Positions 1 to 6,685 are shown, counted from the stretch's first letter. The stretch is 9,894 nucleotides of DNA from CAZXCK01 sp964639225 (GCA_964639225.1 CAZXCK010000143.1:1-9894), one strand, 5' to 3'. Notes: generated by a model from the letters alone, not told the origin. Program-made: numbers and translations.

Positions 1-11
1 CAAAGTTTTGT

Positions 12-52
12 CCACTTTTTCAAAAGTGGCGGGGTCCGGGGCAGCGCCCCGG
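12..52. repeat. Tandem pair of perfect palindromes (intergenic repeat-like element)
   Basis: Two inverted repeats lie 6 bases apart. The first is CCACTTTT-TC-AAAAGTGG at 12-29. The second is CCGGGGC-AGC-GCCCCGG at 36-52, a 7-bp all-GC stem with a 3-base loop. No T-run follows on the plus strand, so it is not a classic terminator for a plus-strand gene entering from the left. On the minus strand the GC hairpin is followed by the T-containing palindrome, so termination of minus-strand transcription is possible. The A/T stem next to a GC stem resembles multicopy intergenic palindromic elements, but copy number cannot be judged from one window. Confidence 0.5.
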
Positions 53-124
53 CAATTATCTGAGCAGTTACGTGCGATAACCCTGCTCCCTACCCACCCT
101 CTATCGATTGCGGCTGCCGGGTCG

Positions 125-133
125 TGGTACAAT
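125..133 (+). promoter_or_regulatory. Extended -10 promoter (TGG-TACAAT) upstream of the VanW gene
   Basis: TACAAT at 128-133 matches the sigma-70 -10 consensus at five of six bases and is preceded by TGG, an extended -10 element. No good -35 box lies at 16-18 bases; TTGCGG at 108-113 is only 14 bases away. Transcription would start near 140, either at the ATG at 141 or with a leader of about 88 bases before the VanW start. Confidence 0.5.
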
Positions 134-140
134 AAAGCTC

Positions 141-209
141 ATGTTGATTCGACTATTTACAGTTGCCGCCAGCGGCGCTGGCGTGTCGATTAACTCGTAC
201 AGTAAGTGA
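141..209 (+). CDS. Possible 22-codon leader peptide upstream of the VanW gene
   Basis: This short ORF (MLIRLF...NSYSK, stop TGA) begins exactly 7 bases after the TACAAT box, so the predicted transcript would start at or within a base or two of the ATG and be leaderless. It ends 19 bases before the VanW start. A 7-bp hairpin with a GGC loop (167-183) lies inside it. It has no recognisable domain and no Shine-Dalgarno. It could be a real small protein, a leader peptide that tunes VanW expression, or chance. The evidence is positional only. Confidence 0.27.
   Translation: MLIRLFTVAASGAGVSINSYSK
167..183 (+). other. GC hairpin in the VanW 5' leader
   Basis: CGCCAGC-GGC-GCTGGCG is a perfect 7-bp stem with a 3-base loop, placed between the predicted start of transcription (about 140) and the VanW Shine-Dalgarno (GAGG, 212-215). 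No T-run follows, so it is not an intrinsic terminator. It may be a structured leader element or chance in GC-rich DNA. Confidence 0.4.
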
Positions 210-228
210 ACGAGGCGAGTAGTCAGTT

Positions 229-2106
229 ATGGCAGCCGAAGAATACATCCGCTATCCGGGCCAGCGCCCGCTGGAACCGCAAGCGTCCTTTAATCCCTGG
301 ATTATCCGCATACCGATCTTGCTGGTGCTGGGCGCGGCCCTGTTCGCGCTGGCGCTGGCCGCGCTGCTGGCCGGGGTGCAGGTCGCCTATGCCGAGCGCA
401 TCGCGCCAGGGACGGCTGCGCTGGGCGTGGACCTGGGCGGCATGACGCGCGATGAAGCCATCGCCGCGCTCGACGGGCGCTTTACCTATCCCCAGGCGAC
501 CGTGTTCACCTTCCGCGATGGCGAGCGCGTGTGGCAGTTCAGCGCCGGCGAGCTGGGTGTGAGCTTCGACGTTGACGCCACCGTAGACCAGGCCATGCAC
601 GCCAGCAACGGCGCTGTGCCGCTGCGCAACCTGCTTAACCGGGGGCGCACATGGCTCAACGGCACGTCGATCGCGCCCGTCATCCATTACGATCAGAGCG
701 CTGCCGCCGAGCGCCTGCTGGCTGTCGCCGCCGAGATCGACCAGCCGGCTCGCGACGCCAGCCTGACCTTTGATAACGGCAACGTCCAGACCGAACCCGG
801 CCAGGCCGGGCGCCAGGTGGACATCAGCGCCACGCTGGAACCACTCCACGAGCTGCTGATGACGCTCTCCGCTGGCACCGAGCTGCCGCTGGTGGTCAAC
901 GAGACGCTGCCGCTGGTGTGGAACGCCGAAGCAGCCGCCTCGCGCATTAACGACGCGCTTTCGGCTCCGCTGGAACTGGTGGCCGACGGCCCCGATGGCC
1001 AGCCGCTCGGCCCCTGGACCATCAGCACCGATCAGATCGCGTCGCTGCTGCGGGTACAGTTGGTCGAAAACGCCGACGGCACACGCAGTTACGAGCCGCG
1101 CATCGACATGAGCGCCTTCGAGGGCTACCTGCGCGAACTGGCGGCGGGACTCATCGTACTGCCGGAAGATGCCCGTTTCCGTTTCGACACCAACACCAGC
1201 CAGTTGATTGTCACCCGACCGGCGCAGAGCGGGCGCGTCCTCGACGTGCAGCGCACCATCGACCGCCTGCAGGATGCCGTCTGGCGTACCGACAGCCGCC
1301 GCGTGCCGGTCGTCTTTGATCTGCAGGCCCCGCGCTATCACGACGGCGTCACCGCCGCCGAGCTGGGCATCACCGAGCTGGTGTCAGAATCGACCACCAT
1401 CTACACCGGCTCCACGCCGGAGCGCCGCCATAACATCGCGGTGGGGGCGGCCCTCTACGACGGCGTGATCATCGGGCCGGGCGAGGAATTCTCGTTTAAC
1501 AACATTCTGGGACCAGTGACCGAAGAGGCCGGCTTTGTGGAGAGCGGCATCATCCAGGGCGAGCGCACCGTCGACGGCATCGGCGGCGGGCTGTGCCAGG
1601 TGAGCACGACCGTATTCCGCGCGGCGCTGTATGGCGGCTTCACCATCATCGAGCGCAACAGCCACGCTTACCGCGTCGGCTTCTACGAAATCAACGCCGG
1701 GCCGGGACTGGACGCCGCCATCTGGACGCCGGACCGCGACTTCCGCTTCCAGAACGACACGCCCTACCATCTGCTGATCGAGACATCGCTGTTTCCGTCC
1801 AACAACGCGCTGCAATTCCGTTTCTACAGCACCAATCCAGGACGGCAGGTTGAAGTGCAGGAACCGATCGTCCGCAACCTGGTTGACGAACTGCCCGTGC
1901 GCTATGAGATCAACCCGGACCTGCAGACGGGCCAGTCGATCCAGGTGGATTGGGCCGCCAAAGGCGCGGACGTGACCGTGATCCGCATTATCCGCGACCT
2001 GAACGGCGAGGAAATCCGCCGCGACAGCATCTTCACGCACTATCTGCCCTGGCGGTCCATCTTTCAGGTGCCGCCCGGCGATCCGCGTGCCAACAGCAAC
2101 ACGTGA
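229..2106 (+). CDS. VanW family protein with peptidoglycan-binding-like and G5-like domains
   Basis: The 625-residue protein has a short cytoplasmic N-terminus and one membrane anchor at about 25-52; the rest should lie outside the membrane. Residues about 56-180 and 228-368 look like two copies of the putative peptidoglycan-binding domain that usually precedes VanW (for example GVDLGGMTRDEA at 66-77). The VanW domain spans about 388-520, with GGGLCQVSTTVFRAALYGG at 452-470, ERNSH at 475-479 and DAAIWTP at 495-501. The C-terminus (about 537-615) resembles a G5 domain, ending in HYLPWRSIF. The start is ATG at 229 with a modest GAGG 13 bases upstream; an anchor near the N-terminus supports this start. 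The family role is wall-associated but biochemically unclear. No vanH, vanA or vanX gene is nearby, so the name should not be read as vancomycin resistance. The gene ends at the bidirectional terminator shared with the convergent BI-1 gene. Confidence 0.92.
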   Translation: MAAEEYIRYPGQRPLEPQASFNPWIIRIPILLVLGAALFALALAALLAGVQVAYAERIAPGTAALGVDLGGMTRDEAIAALDGRFTYPQATVFTFRDGERVWQFSAGELGVSFDVDATVDQAMHASNGAVPLRNLLNRGRTWLNGTSIAPVIHYDQSAAAERLLAVAAEIDQPARDASLTFDNGNVQTEPGQAGRQVDISATLEPLHELLMTLSAGTELPLVVNETLPLVWNAEAAASRINDALSAPLELVADGPDGQPLGPWTISTDQIASLLRVQLVENADGTRSYEPRIDMSAFEGYLRELAAGLIVLPEDARFRFDTNTSQLIVTRPAQSGRVLDVQRTIDRLQDAVWRTDSRRVPVVFDLQAPRYHDGVTAAELGITELVSESTTIYTGSTPERRHNIAVGAALYDGVIIGPGEEFSFNNILGPVTEEAGFVESGIIQGERTVDGIGGGLCQVSTTVFRAALYGGFTIIERNSHAYRVGFYEINAGPGLDAAIWTPDRDFRFQNDTPYHLLIETSLFPSNNALQFRFYSTNPGRQVEVQEPIVRNLVDELPVRYEINPDLQTGQSIQVDWAAKGADVTVIRIIRDLNGEEIRRDSIFTHYLPWRSIFQVPPGDPRANSNT

Positions 2107-2109
2107 ATC

Positions 2110-2146
2110 AAAAAGTGCCGGGAGCAACAGGCTCCCGGCACTTTTT
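2110..2146. terminator. Perfect bidirectional intrinsic terminator between convergent genes
   Basis: A 16-bp perfect stem with loop AACAG. The left arm (2110-2125) is AAAAAGTGCCGGGAGC and the right arm (2131-2146) is its exact complement, ending in TTTTT. An A-run on one side and a T-run on the other let the same hairpin terminate both strands. It starts 4 bases after the VanW stop and lies about 42 bases past the BI-1 stop on the minus strand. Confidence 0.93.
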
Positions 2147-2188
2147 ACGTAATCTGCAAAGCACCTCGCCAGCGGCGAAGCCCGGCTC

Positions 2189-2938
2189 TTAGTCGTTGCC
2201 GCCCATACCAAACAGTTGCAGCAGGAACATGAACAGGTTGATGAAGTCCAGGTAGAGCGTCAGCGCGCCCAGGATGCTGAACTTGAGCACCATGTTGCCG
2301 TCGCCCTGGAGTTCCGGGTTCATGCTCATCTCTTTGATCTTCTGCGTGTCGTAGGCCGTCAGCCCGGTGAAGATCACCACGCCGATCACGCTGATGAGGA
2401 ACGACAGCGCGCTGCTCAGGATGAACAGGTTAACGACCATGGCGATCACCAGCCCAATGAGGCCGATAAACAGGTAGGTGCCCATTTTCGTCAGGTCGGC
2501 TCTGGTGGTGAGGCCCACCACCGTCATCGTACCGAACAGGCCCGCCGTCGTGGCGAAGGCCGCCGCCATCGCGCCCGGCTGGAAGGTGACGAAATATTCG
2601 AACGTCAGCGACAGCGAGAAGCCCATCACCGCCGCGAACACGAAGAACAGCGCCGCCGCCACGTTGGGCGACAGTTTATTCGAGTGGATGCCGTAATTCA
2701 GGCCGAACACCGTGCCGATGAGTACCACCAGGCTGATGATCCACATGCCGGGGGCGGTGCGCAGGCCGTCCAGGGCCGGGTTGGTGGCGGCCATCCAGGC
2801 GACTCCCGCCGTCGTCAGCAGGCCCAGGCCCATCCACACGTAAACCAGTTTGAGGACGCTGTTAATGTTTACGCTGGGAATGGCAAGCTGTGGGGCTTCC
2901 AGCGCCTGGTCTGGGCTGTTGGGATTGTACAAGCTCAT
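2189..2938 (-). CDS. Bax inhibitor-1 / YetJ-YbhL family membrane protein
   Basis: The 249-residue protein has about seven membrane segments (roughly 31-51, 66-84, 95-113, 122-145, 153-174, 176-194, 218-241) after a short soluble N-terminus, the usual length and topology of the BI-1/TMBIM family. The family's two acidic signatures are present: TAYDTQKIK with D197 in the loop after the sixth segment, and LYLDFINLF with D231 in the last segment. In Bacillus YetJ such an aspartate pair forms a pH-sensitive gate for calcium leak, so a similar ion-leak role is likely here, by homology only. I chose the ATG at 2938, which has GGAG 10 bases upstream; a longer reading from a TTG at 3019 would start at the predicted -35 box. 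It is probably monocistronic, with its own promoter and the shared terminator. Confidence 0.93.
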   Translation of the reverse strand: MSLYNPNSPDQALEAPQLAIPSVNINSVLKLVYVWMGLGLLTTAGVAWMAATNPALDGLRTAPGMWIISLVVLIGTVFGLNYGIHSNKLSPNVAAALFFVFAAVMGFSLSLTFEYFVTFQPGAMAAAFATTAGLFGTMTVVGLTTRADLTKMGTYLFIGLIGLVIAMVVNLFILSSALSFLISVIGVVIFTGLTAYDTQKIKEMSMNPELQGDGNMVLKFSILGALTLYLDFINLFMFLLQLFGMGGND

Positions 2939-2990
2939 GTTTGACTTACTCCGTTGTGTCTTCTTGAATGATTTGCACGTAACAATCACT

Positions 2991-3019
2991 TGTATATTAA
3001 ACCAAAAACTGAATAGCAA
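2991..3019 (-). promoter_or_regulatory. Sigma-70-like promoter of the BI-1 gene
   Basis: Read on the minus strand, TTGCTA (plus 3014-3019) and TATACA (plus 2991-2996) each match four of six consensus bases and are separated by an ideal 17 bases. The stretch upstream is locally AT-rich against a GC-rich background. The predicted leader is about 46 bases and carries the GGAG ribosome-binding site. Confidence 0.55.
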
Positions 3020-3060
3020 ATGTAAGAAATTCGTTAAATCGGTCCGGCGCGCCGCGAAAC

Positions 3061-3083
3061 AAAAACCAGGCGCGGACGCCTGG
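3061..3083 (-). terminator. Intrinsic terminator of folE
   Basis: On the minus strand, CCAGGCG-TCCG-CGCCTGG forms a 7-bp GC stem with a 4-base loop, followed directly by TTTTT. It lies 30 bases past the folE stop. A weaker 5-bp hairpin (plus 3098-3111) precedes it. It separates folE from the BI-1 gene, which reads in the same direction. Confidence 0.8.
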
Positions 3084-3113
3084 CCTGTTACGCGAAACCG
3101 GCGAGCGCCGGGT

Positions 3114-3905
3114 CTACGGGTTGCGAATACTGATAAGCGACATCACTTCCTGGCGCAGGGCGCGATCGTGCTTGAAAGCGCCGCGCGCGGTGACGGTCGT
3201 CGTGTTGGCCTCGTGCAGCTTAACCCCCCGCGACGACATACAGCCATGCGTCACGTTGTACAGCACCACCATCACGCCCAGCGGTTCCAGCAGCTCCATG
3301 AGGGCGTCGGCGGTCTGCTGGCCGATGCGCTCCTGAAGCTGGAAGCGGCGCGCGTAAATCTCCAGAATGCGCCCCAGCTTGGACAGGCCCAGCAGATTTT
3401 TGTCCGGGATATAGGCGATGGCCGCGTAACCTTCGATGGGCGCCAGATGATGGCTGCACAGGCTGTGAAAACGCATATCCTTGACAATCACGATGTCGTC
3501 GCTGTCGCCCGTGTTGGGGAAAACGGTGATCTCGTCTTTGGGATCGCGCGCATAGCCGCTGGCCCAGTGATCGATATAAGCGTTGGCCACCCGCTGCGGC
3601 GTGTCGGTGTAGTTGGGGTCGTCCCAGTTGACGTTGAAAGCATCCAGCAGCGTGCGGATGGCGTCCTCGACGGCCTGGCGCTGCTCCGGCGACCCGGTAA
3701 CAATCTCGGTGGCCTCGTGGGCGTGATTATCGTCGAACGCCTGCAGCGCGATCTGCGGGTGGCTGCTGCCATCGTAATTGACCACGCGCGGCGTGACGCG
3801 CGGCGTCTTGTATTCCTGGCTGCTGCCGTTGCCATTGCCATTGTGGCCGTTGTGGCCGTTGTCGCCGTTCGTGTAGCCGTTGCGGGGATAGCGATTATTC
3901 TTCAT
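3114..3905 (-). CDS. folE: GTP cyclohydrolase I (type IA) with a disordered Asn/Gly/His-rich tail
   Basis: Converts GTP to 7,8-dihydroneopterin triphosphate and formate, the first step of folate/pterin synthesis, as a cytosolic zinc enzyme. The 263-residue protein has its catalytic core at about 75-262. The zinc motif FHSLCSHHL gives C150, H152 and H153, and THGCMSSRG supplies the third ligand C222. GLSKLGRI...ARRFQLQERIG (173-195) is the family signature. The first 70 residues are an unusual extension: residues 13-27 are a run of NG and NGH units, followed by a polar linker. I chose the ATG at 3905; a GTG at 3920 is in frame but has no properly spaced Shine-Dalgarno. A consensus AAGGAGGA lies 45 bases upstream, across an inverted repeat (see findings). 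The gene has its own terminator. folK is divergent, and no folP, folB or folC gene is in the window. Confidence 0.95.
   Translation of the reverse strand: MKNNRYPRNGYTNGDNGHNGHNGNGNGSSQEYKTPRVTPRVVNYDGSSHPQIALQAFDDNHAHEATEIVTGSPEQRQAVEDAIRTLLDAFNVNWDDPNYTDTPQRVANAYIDHWASGYARDPKDEITVFPNTGDSDDIVIVKDMRFHSLCSHHLAPIEGYAAIAYIPDKNLLGLSKLGRILEIYARRFQLQERIGQQTADALMELLEPLGVMVVLYNVTHGCMSSRGVKLHEANTTTVTARGAFKHDRALRQEVMSLISIRNP
3825..3869 (-). repeat. Short tandem codon repeat encoding the Asn/Gly/His run of FolE
   Basis: Fifteen codons at FolE residues 13-27 read N-G-D-N-G-H-N-G-H-N-G-N-G-N-G. The DNA is a slightly degenerate tandem repeat, with GTGGCCGTT units on the plus strand passing into GCCATT units. 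Such repeats can change length by slippage in multiples of three bases without breaking the frame. The encoded segment is predicted to be disordered and lies outside the catalytic core. Confidence 0.75.
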
Positions 3906-3958
3906 CAATATTGTGCGCACATGATACCGACACTGTGCTGGGTGTGCGCGTCCTCCTT
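3903..3958 (-). promoter_or_regulatory. folE ribosome-binding site separated from its start by an inverted repeat
   Basis: On the minus strand a full consensus Shine-Dalgarno, AAGGAGGA (plus 3951-3958), has no usable start at normal spacing. The next in-frame candidates are GTG at 3920 and ATG at 3905. Between them lie GCGCACA (plus 3943-3949) and its exact complement TGTGCGC (plus 3915-3921). If these pair, the 35 bases from 3915 to 3949 are looped out, leaving C on one side and ACAATATTG on the other, so the effective Shine-Dalgarno to ATG spacing is about 10 bases. Confidence 0.45.
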
Positions 3959-4128
3959 AGCTTTCCGATACAGCACATTTCACGATTATTTGACTGTTTG
4001 TACATCCCGGCGCTTACGTCTCTGTGAGAATTCATTTATATTAGAGCTTTAGCCTGCCGGTTCGCTGATTGTTCTGACTTGCCTGCCAGCGCGAGTTCTG
4101 TAGCGTAACTGCACCTGACCATCGCATT

Positions 4129-4134
4129 TATACT
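4129..4134 (+). promoter_or_regulatory. -10 box of the folK promoter
   Basis: TATACT matches five of six -10 consensus bases. Transcription from about 4141 would give a leader of about 26 bases that just includes the GAGGA ribosome-binding site at 4156-4160, 7 bases before the ATG. No convincing -35 box is visible. The rest of the folE-folK gap (3959-4128) shows no clear element beyond AT-rich patches such as 4031-4042. Confidence 0.4.
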
Positions 4135-4167
4135 GGCCTTTGTTTAATGTTCTGCGAGGATTGCCTT

Positions 4168-4707
4168 ATGACTGACATAGAAAATCTGCCGCAGCCAGAT
4201 ATTGTGTATCTGGGGCTGGGTTCCAACATCGAGCCGGAGCGCCATCTGCAGGCCGCCGTCACGCGCCTGCGGGCGCTGGGCGAGATCGTCGCCGTGTCGG
4301 CGGTTTACCGGTCGAAAGCCTATGGTTATACCGACCAGCCGGATTATCTGAATGTGGCGGTGGGGTTGCGCACAACACTGGACCCGCTGACGCTCAAGCT
4401 GGCGCTGCGCGACATTGAACGCGAACTGGGCCGCGACCGCGCTACACAGGCCACACCGCACGGCCCGCTGACGCTGGACATCGACATGCTGCTGTGGGGC
4501 GAGACAGCCTTCACCTTCGGCGACAAGCCCTGGCGTGTTCCCGACAAAGACACGGCCACCCAGGCGGCGATCGCCATCCCGCTGGCCGAAATCGCGCCGG
4601 ATGCCGTCCATCCCGACGTGGGCCAGACGATGCGTGCCATCGCCATCCGCCTGGAAGCCGCCGGCGTCGATCTCCAGCGCACCAATCTGACGATTGTCAT
4701 CGACTGA
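4168..4707 (+). CDS. folK: HPPK-family pterin pyrophosphokinase homologue with altered active site
   Basis: The family transfers pyrophosphate from ATP to 6-hydroxymethyl-7,8-dihydropterin. At 179 residues it has the normal length. Features kept: LGLGSN at 15-20, DQPDYLN at 56-62 (pterin pocket), GRDR at 88-91, and LDID with the metal-binding pair D104 and D106. Features lost: the usual GPR before the aspartates is GPL (L101), the usual VPH is VPD (D126), and the following R-x-F segment reads Q132-A-A. These match, from memory, R92, H115 and R121 of the E. coli enzyme. The start is ATG 4168, with GAGGA 7 bases upstream; an in-frame ATG at 4147 would add seven residues but lies upstream of that site. 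It is divergent from folE and 20 bases ahead of a glycosyltransferase. Family membership is firm; normal activity is uncertain. Confidence 0.88.
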   Translation: MTDIENLPQPDIVYLGLGSNIEPERHLQAAVTRLRALGEIVAVSAVYRSKAYGYTDQPDYLNVAVGLRTTLDPLTLKLALRDIERELGRDRATQATPHGPLTLDIDMLLWGETAFTFGDKPWRVPDKDTATQAAIAIPLAEIAPDAVHPDVGQTMRAIAIRLEAAGVDLQRTNLTIVID

Positions 4708-4727
4708 CGGAGCATAAGCCGACCGTG

Positions 4728-6656
4728 ATGCAGCGTGTTCTATCCCCCGCGCTCACGGCTGTCGCCGCCGCGCTGATGGCCGCCAGCGGGCTGTTGTTCG
4801 CTCAGGTCGATGACGGGGCGGTAGGGGCGGCGGTCGCTGTGATCGGCCTGGGCGTGATGGCTGGCGCTGTCCTCACAGCCAACGGGCCGCTGCGCCCCAC
4901 CTGGACCGCCACCGCGACCAGCGAGCCGCTGCGCCTGCGCTGGCTGTGGCTGGCGCTGGGCGCGCTGCTGCTGCTGGCCTTCGCCGATGTCAGCGGCGGG
5001 CTGGTCCTCTCGCATGAGCAGGTGAGCAGTCACGCGCAGTTCGGGCTGCTGCTGGGCGGCATCGTCGCGCTGATCGCGGGCGCGGCGGGCTGGCGACTGC
5101 GCCGCAGCACCTGGCAGCCCGGCACGGAGACGCTGGCGCTGGCCGCTATCGTGGTGCTGGCGCTGATCGTGCGCCTCGTTCATCTGGAATCGGCCTTCCG
5201 CTATTTCATCGACGAGATGAACTTCGCCCGTGTGACACGCCTGCTGGCCAGCGGCCACGATGCGCCGCTGGCGGCCCCCTTCAGCAGCCTGACCGCCTTC
5301 ACCTGGCTGTATCCCTACTGGCAGTCGTTTACGTTCCCCCTGTTCGACAGCCCGCTGGTGGGCCTGCGCGTCATCAGCGTGATTGTCGGCGTGCTGGGCG
5401 TGGTCGCCATCTACGGCCTGGCCCGCGAACTGTTCGACCGGCGCGCCGGTCTGGTGGCGGCGCTGCTGCTGGCCGTCTATCCGCCGCATGTGCATTTCAG
5501 CCGCATTGGCATCAACAACATCGCCGACCCGCTGGTGGGCACGCTGGCGCTGTTCTTCCTCGCGCGCGGACTGCGCACCCGCCGCCAGTCCGATTTTGCG
5601 CTGGCCGGTATCTGGCTGGGGCTGACGCAGTACTTTTACGAGGGCGGGCGCGTCATCTTTCCCCTGCTGGTGGTCGGCTGGCTGCTGGTCGTCGCGCTGA
5701 TGCGGCGCGTGCGCGTCGATAGGCCGCTGCTGCGTCGCCTGGGGCTGCTGGCGGCGCTGGCGGTGCTGGTCGCGATGCCGGTCTATTACGTGATCGCCGT
5801 CAATCAACTGCCGCTGCTGGCCCGCTTCGAGACGGCGGGGCTGGGTGGTTCCTACTGGCAGGTGCTGCGCGATACCAACACCGCCCAGACCCTGTCCGAT
5901 CATCTCACCTGGCCCTTCCTGATGTTCGTCCACATGGCCGAACGCTGGATGTTCTACGGCGGCGAGACGCCGCTGCTGCTGATGTTCGTCGCGCCCTTCT
6001 TTCTGCTGGGGCTGGCCTACGCCATCGTACGCCTGCGCCATCCGGGATTGGCGCTGCTGGTGCTGTGGCTGCTGCTGGTGACCGCCGGCAACATGCTGCT
6101 GGCTAACAGCGCCTACGCCCCGCGCTATGTCGTCGTCTTTCCCGCATTGATTCTGCTGGTGACGGTCGCCATCTGTTATGTGCTGGCGCTGCGCCCGCGC
6201 TGGCTGGATCGCCTGTTGCGCGCCGCTGTGCTGCTGGCGCTGGTTGCAGGGCAGATCGCCTATTACTTCGGCCCCCACCTGGACGACTTCAACCGCCAGC
6301 TCCGGCCCCGCCCCGACGTGCAGGACTCCATCTTCCGCGCCGCCCATCTGCCGCCGGATACACACATGTGCATCATCACCGACCAGCCGCTGGACATCAA
6401 CTACTTCCGCGAGGTGCAGAGCTTCGTCGCGCCCCAGGTGGAGTTCTGCCTGGTGCGGCCTGGCGTCCTCAACGAGATATTCGTCCGGTCGCTGCTCGAC
6501 GAAGGTCGACCGGTCGCCTTTTTCATTGAACCATCCGACACAACCAGCGCCAGCCTGCTCTCGCGCCAGCCAGAACTGAACGGGCCGTTCTTCAGCGCTT
6601 ACGAGCGCCTGCCGCCAGATAAGCAGTTCGCGCTGTACCTCAACGGCGAGCCATAG
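4728..6656 (+). CDS. GT-C fold membrane glycosyltransferase (ArnT/PMT-like, GT39/GT83 type)
   Basis: The 642-residue polytopic protein has more than ten hydrophobic segments through about residue 513, then a soluble tail of about 125 residues that should face outward. FIDEMNFA (160-167) places an Asp-Glu pair, D162-E163, in the first large outer loop, the expected catalytic site of lipid-phosphate-sugar-dependent GT-C enzymes. HFSRIGINNIADPL (256-269) is the second family signature. It should move a sugar from a polyprenyl-phosphate donor to an envelope lipid, glycan or protein; donor and acceptor cannot be told. The start is ATG 4728 with GGAG 15 bases upstream; GTG at 4725 with 12-base spacing is equally possible and adds one residue. 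It follows folK by 20 bases with no terminator between, so it probably shares the folK transcript. The coding strand is rich in CTG and GCG codons, which produces long false ORFs on the other strand. Confidence 0.85.
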   Translation: MQRVLSPALTAVAAALMAASGLLFAQVDDGAVGAAVAVIGLGVMAGAVLTANGPLRPTWTATATSEPLRLRWLWLALGALLLLAFADVSGGLVLSHEQVSSHAQFGLLLGGIVALIAGAAGWRLRRSTWQPGTETLALAAIVVLALIVRLVHLESAFRYFIDEMNFARVTRLLASGHDAPLAAPFSSLTAFTWLYPYWQSFTFPLFDSPLVGLRVISVIVGVLGVVAIYGLARELFDRRAGLVAALLLAVYPPHVHFSRIGINNIADPLVGTLALFFLARGLRTRRQSDFALAGIWLGLTQYFYEGGRVIFPLLVVGWLLVVALMRRVRVDRPLLRRLGLLAALAVLVAMPVYYVIAVNQLPLLARFETAGLGGSYWQVLRDTNTAQTLSDHLTWPFLMFVHMAERWMFYGGETPLLLMFVAPFFLLGLAYAIVRLRHPGLALLVLWLLLVTAGNMLLANSAYAPRYVVVFPALILLVTVAICYVLALRPRWLDRLLRAAVLLALVAGQIAYYFGPHLDDFNRQLRPRPDVQDSIFRAAHLPPDTHMCIITDQPLDINYFREVQSFVAPQVEFCLVRPGVLNEIFVRSLLDEGRPVAFFIEPSDTTSASLLSRQPELNGPFFSAYERLPPDKQFALYLNGEP

Positions 6657-6685
6657 CCTGCGCGCCGGTCAGGGCATGAGCAAAG

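Noticed and set aside
206..445. GTG-initiated frame at 206 as an alternative gene start
   Set aside because: It is out of frame with VanW, overlaps its N-terminus and gives a Trp/Arg/Cys-rich product with no motif.
229..2106. Vancomycin resistance determinant
   Set aside because: The VanW domain is widespread in wall-associated proteins. No vanH, vanA, vanX or vanS/R gene is present in the window.
2939..3019. N-terminal extension of the BI-1 protein from a TTG at 3019
   Set aside because: The extra 27 codons overlap the predicted promoter and have no ribosome-binding site; the ATG at 2938 has GGAG at a usable distance.
3906..3920. GTG at 3920 as the folE start
   Set aside because: It has no Shine-Dalgarno at normal spacing and lies inside the right arm of the inverted repeat. 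It adds only five residues outside the conserved core, though it cannot be fully excluded.
3990..4019. TTGACT at 3990-3995 as the -35 box of a folK promoter
   Set aside because: The TTGACT is good, but nothing resembling a -10 box lies 16-19 bases downstream, and the folK start is more than 150 bases away.
2216..4052. Plus-strand open frames at 2216-2944 and 2850-4052
   Set aside because: They are antisense to the BI-1 and folE genes, which have full family motifs. The second frame also runs through the folE terminator and the BI-1 promoter.
4052..4087. Two copies of GCCTGCC in the folE-folK gap as operator half-sites
   Set aside because: The repeats are short, direct rather than inverted, and expected by chance at this base composition.
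4740..6365. Long open frame on the minus strand (541 codons), and similar ones at 223-1341, 6731-8005 and 8572-9870 on the minus strand
   Set aside because: They lie opposite well-supported genes and encode Gln/Arg/His-rich, low-complexity products with no family motif. GC-rich codon bias keeps the opposite frames open.
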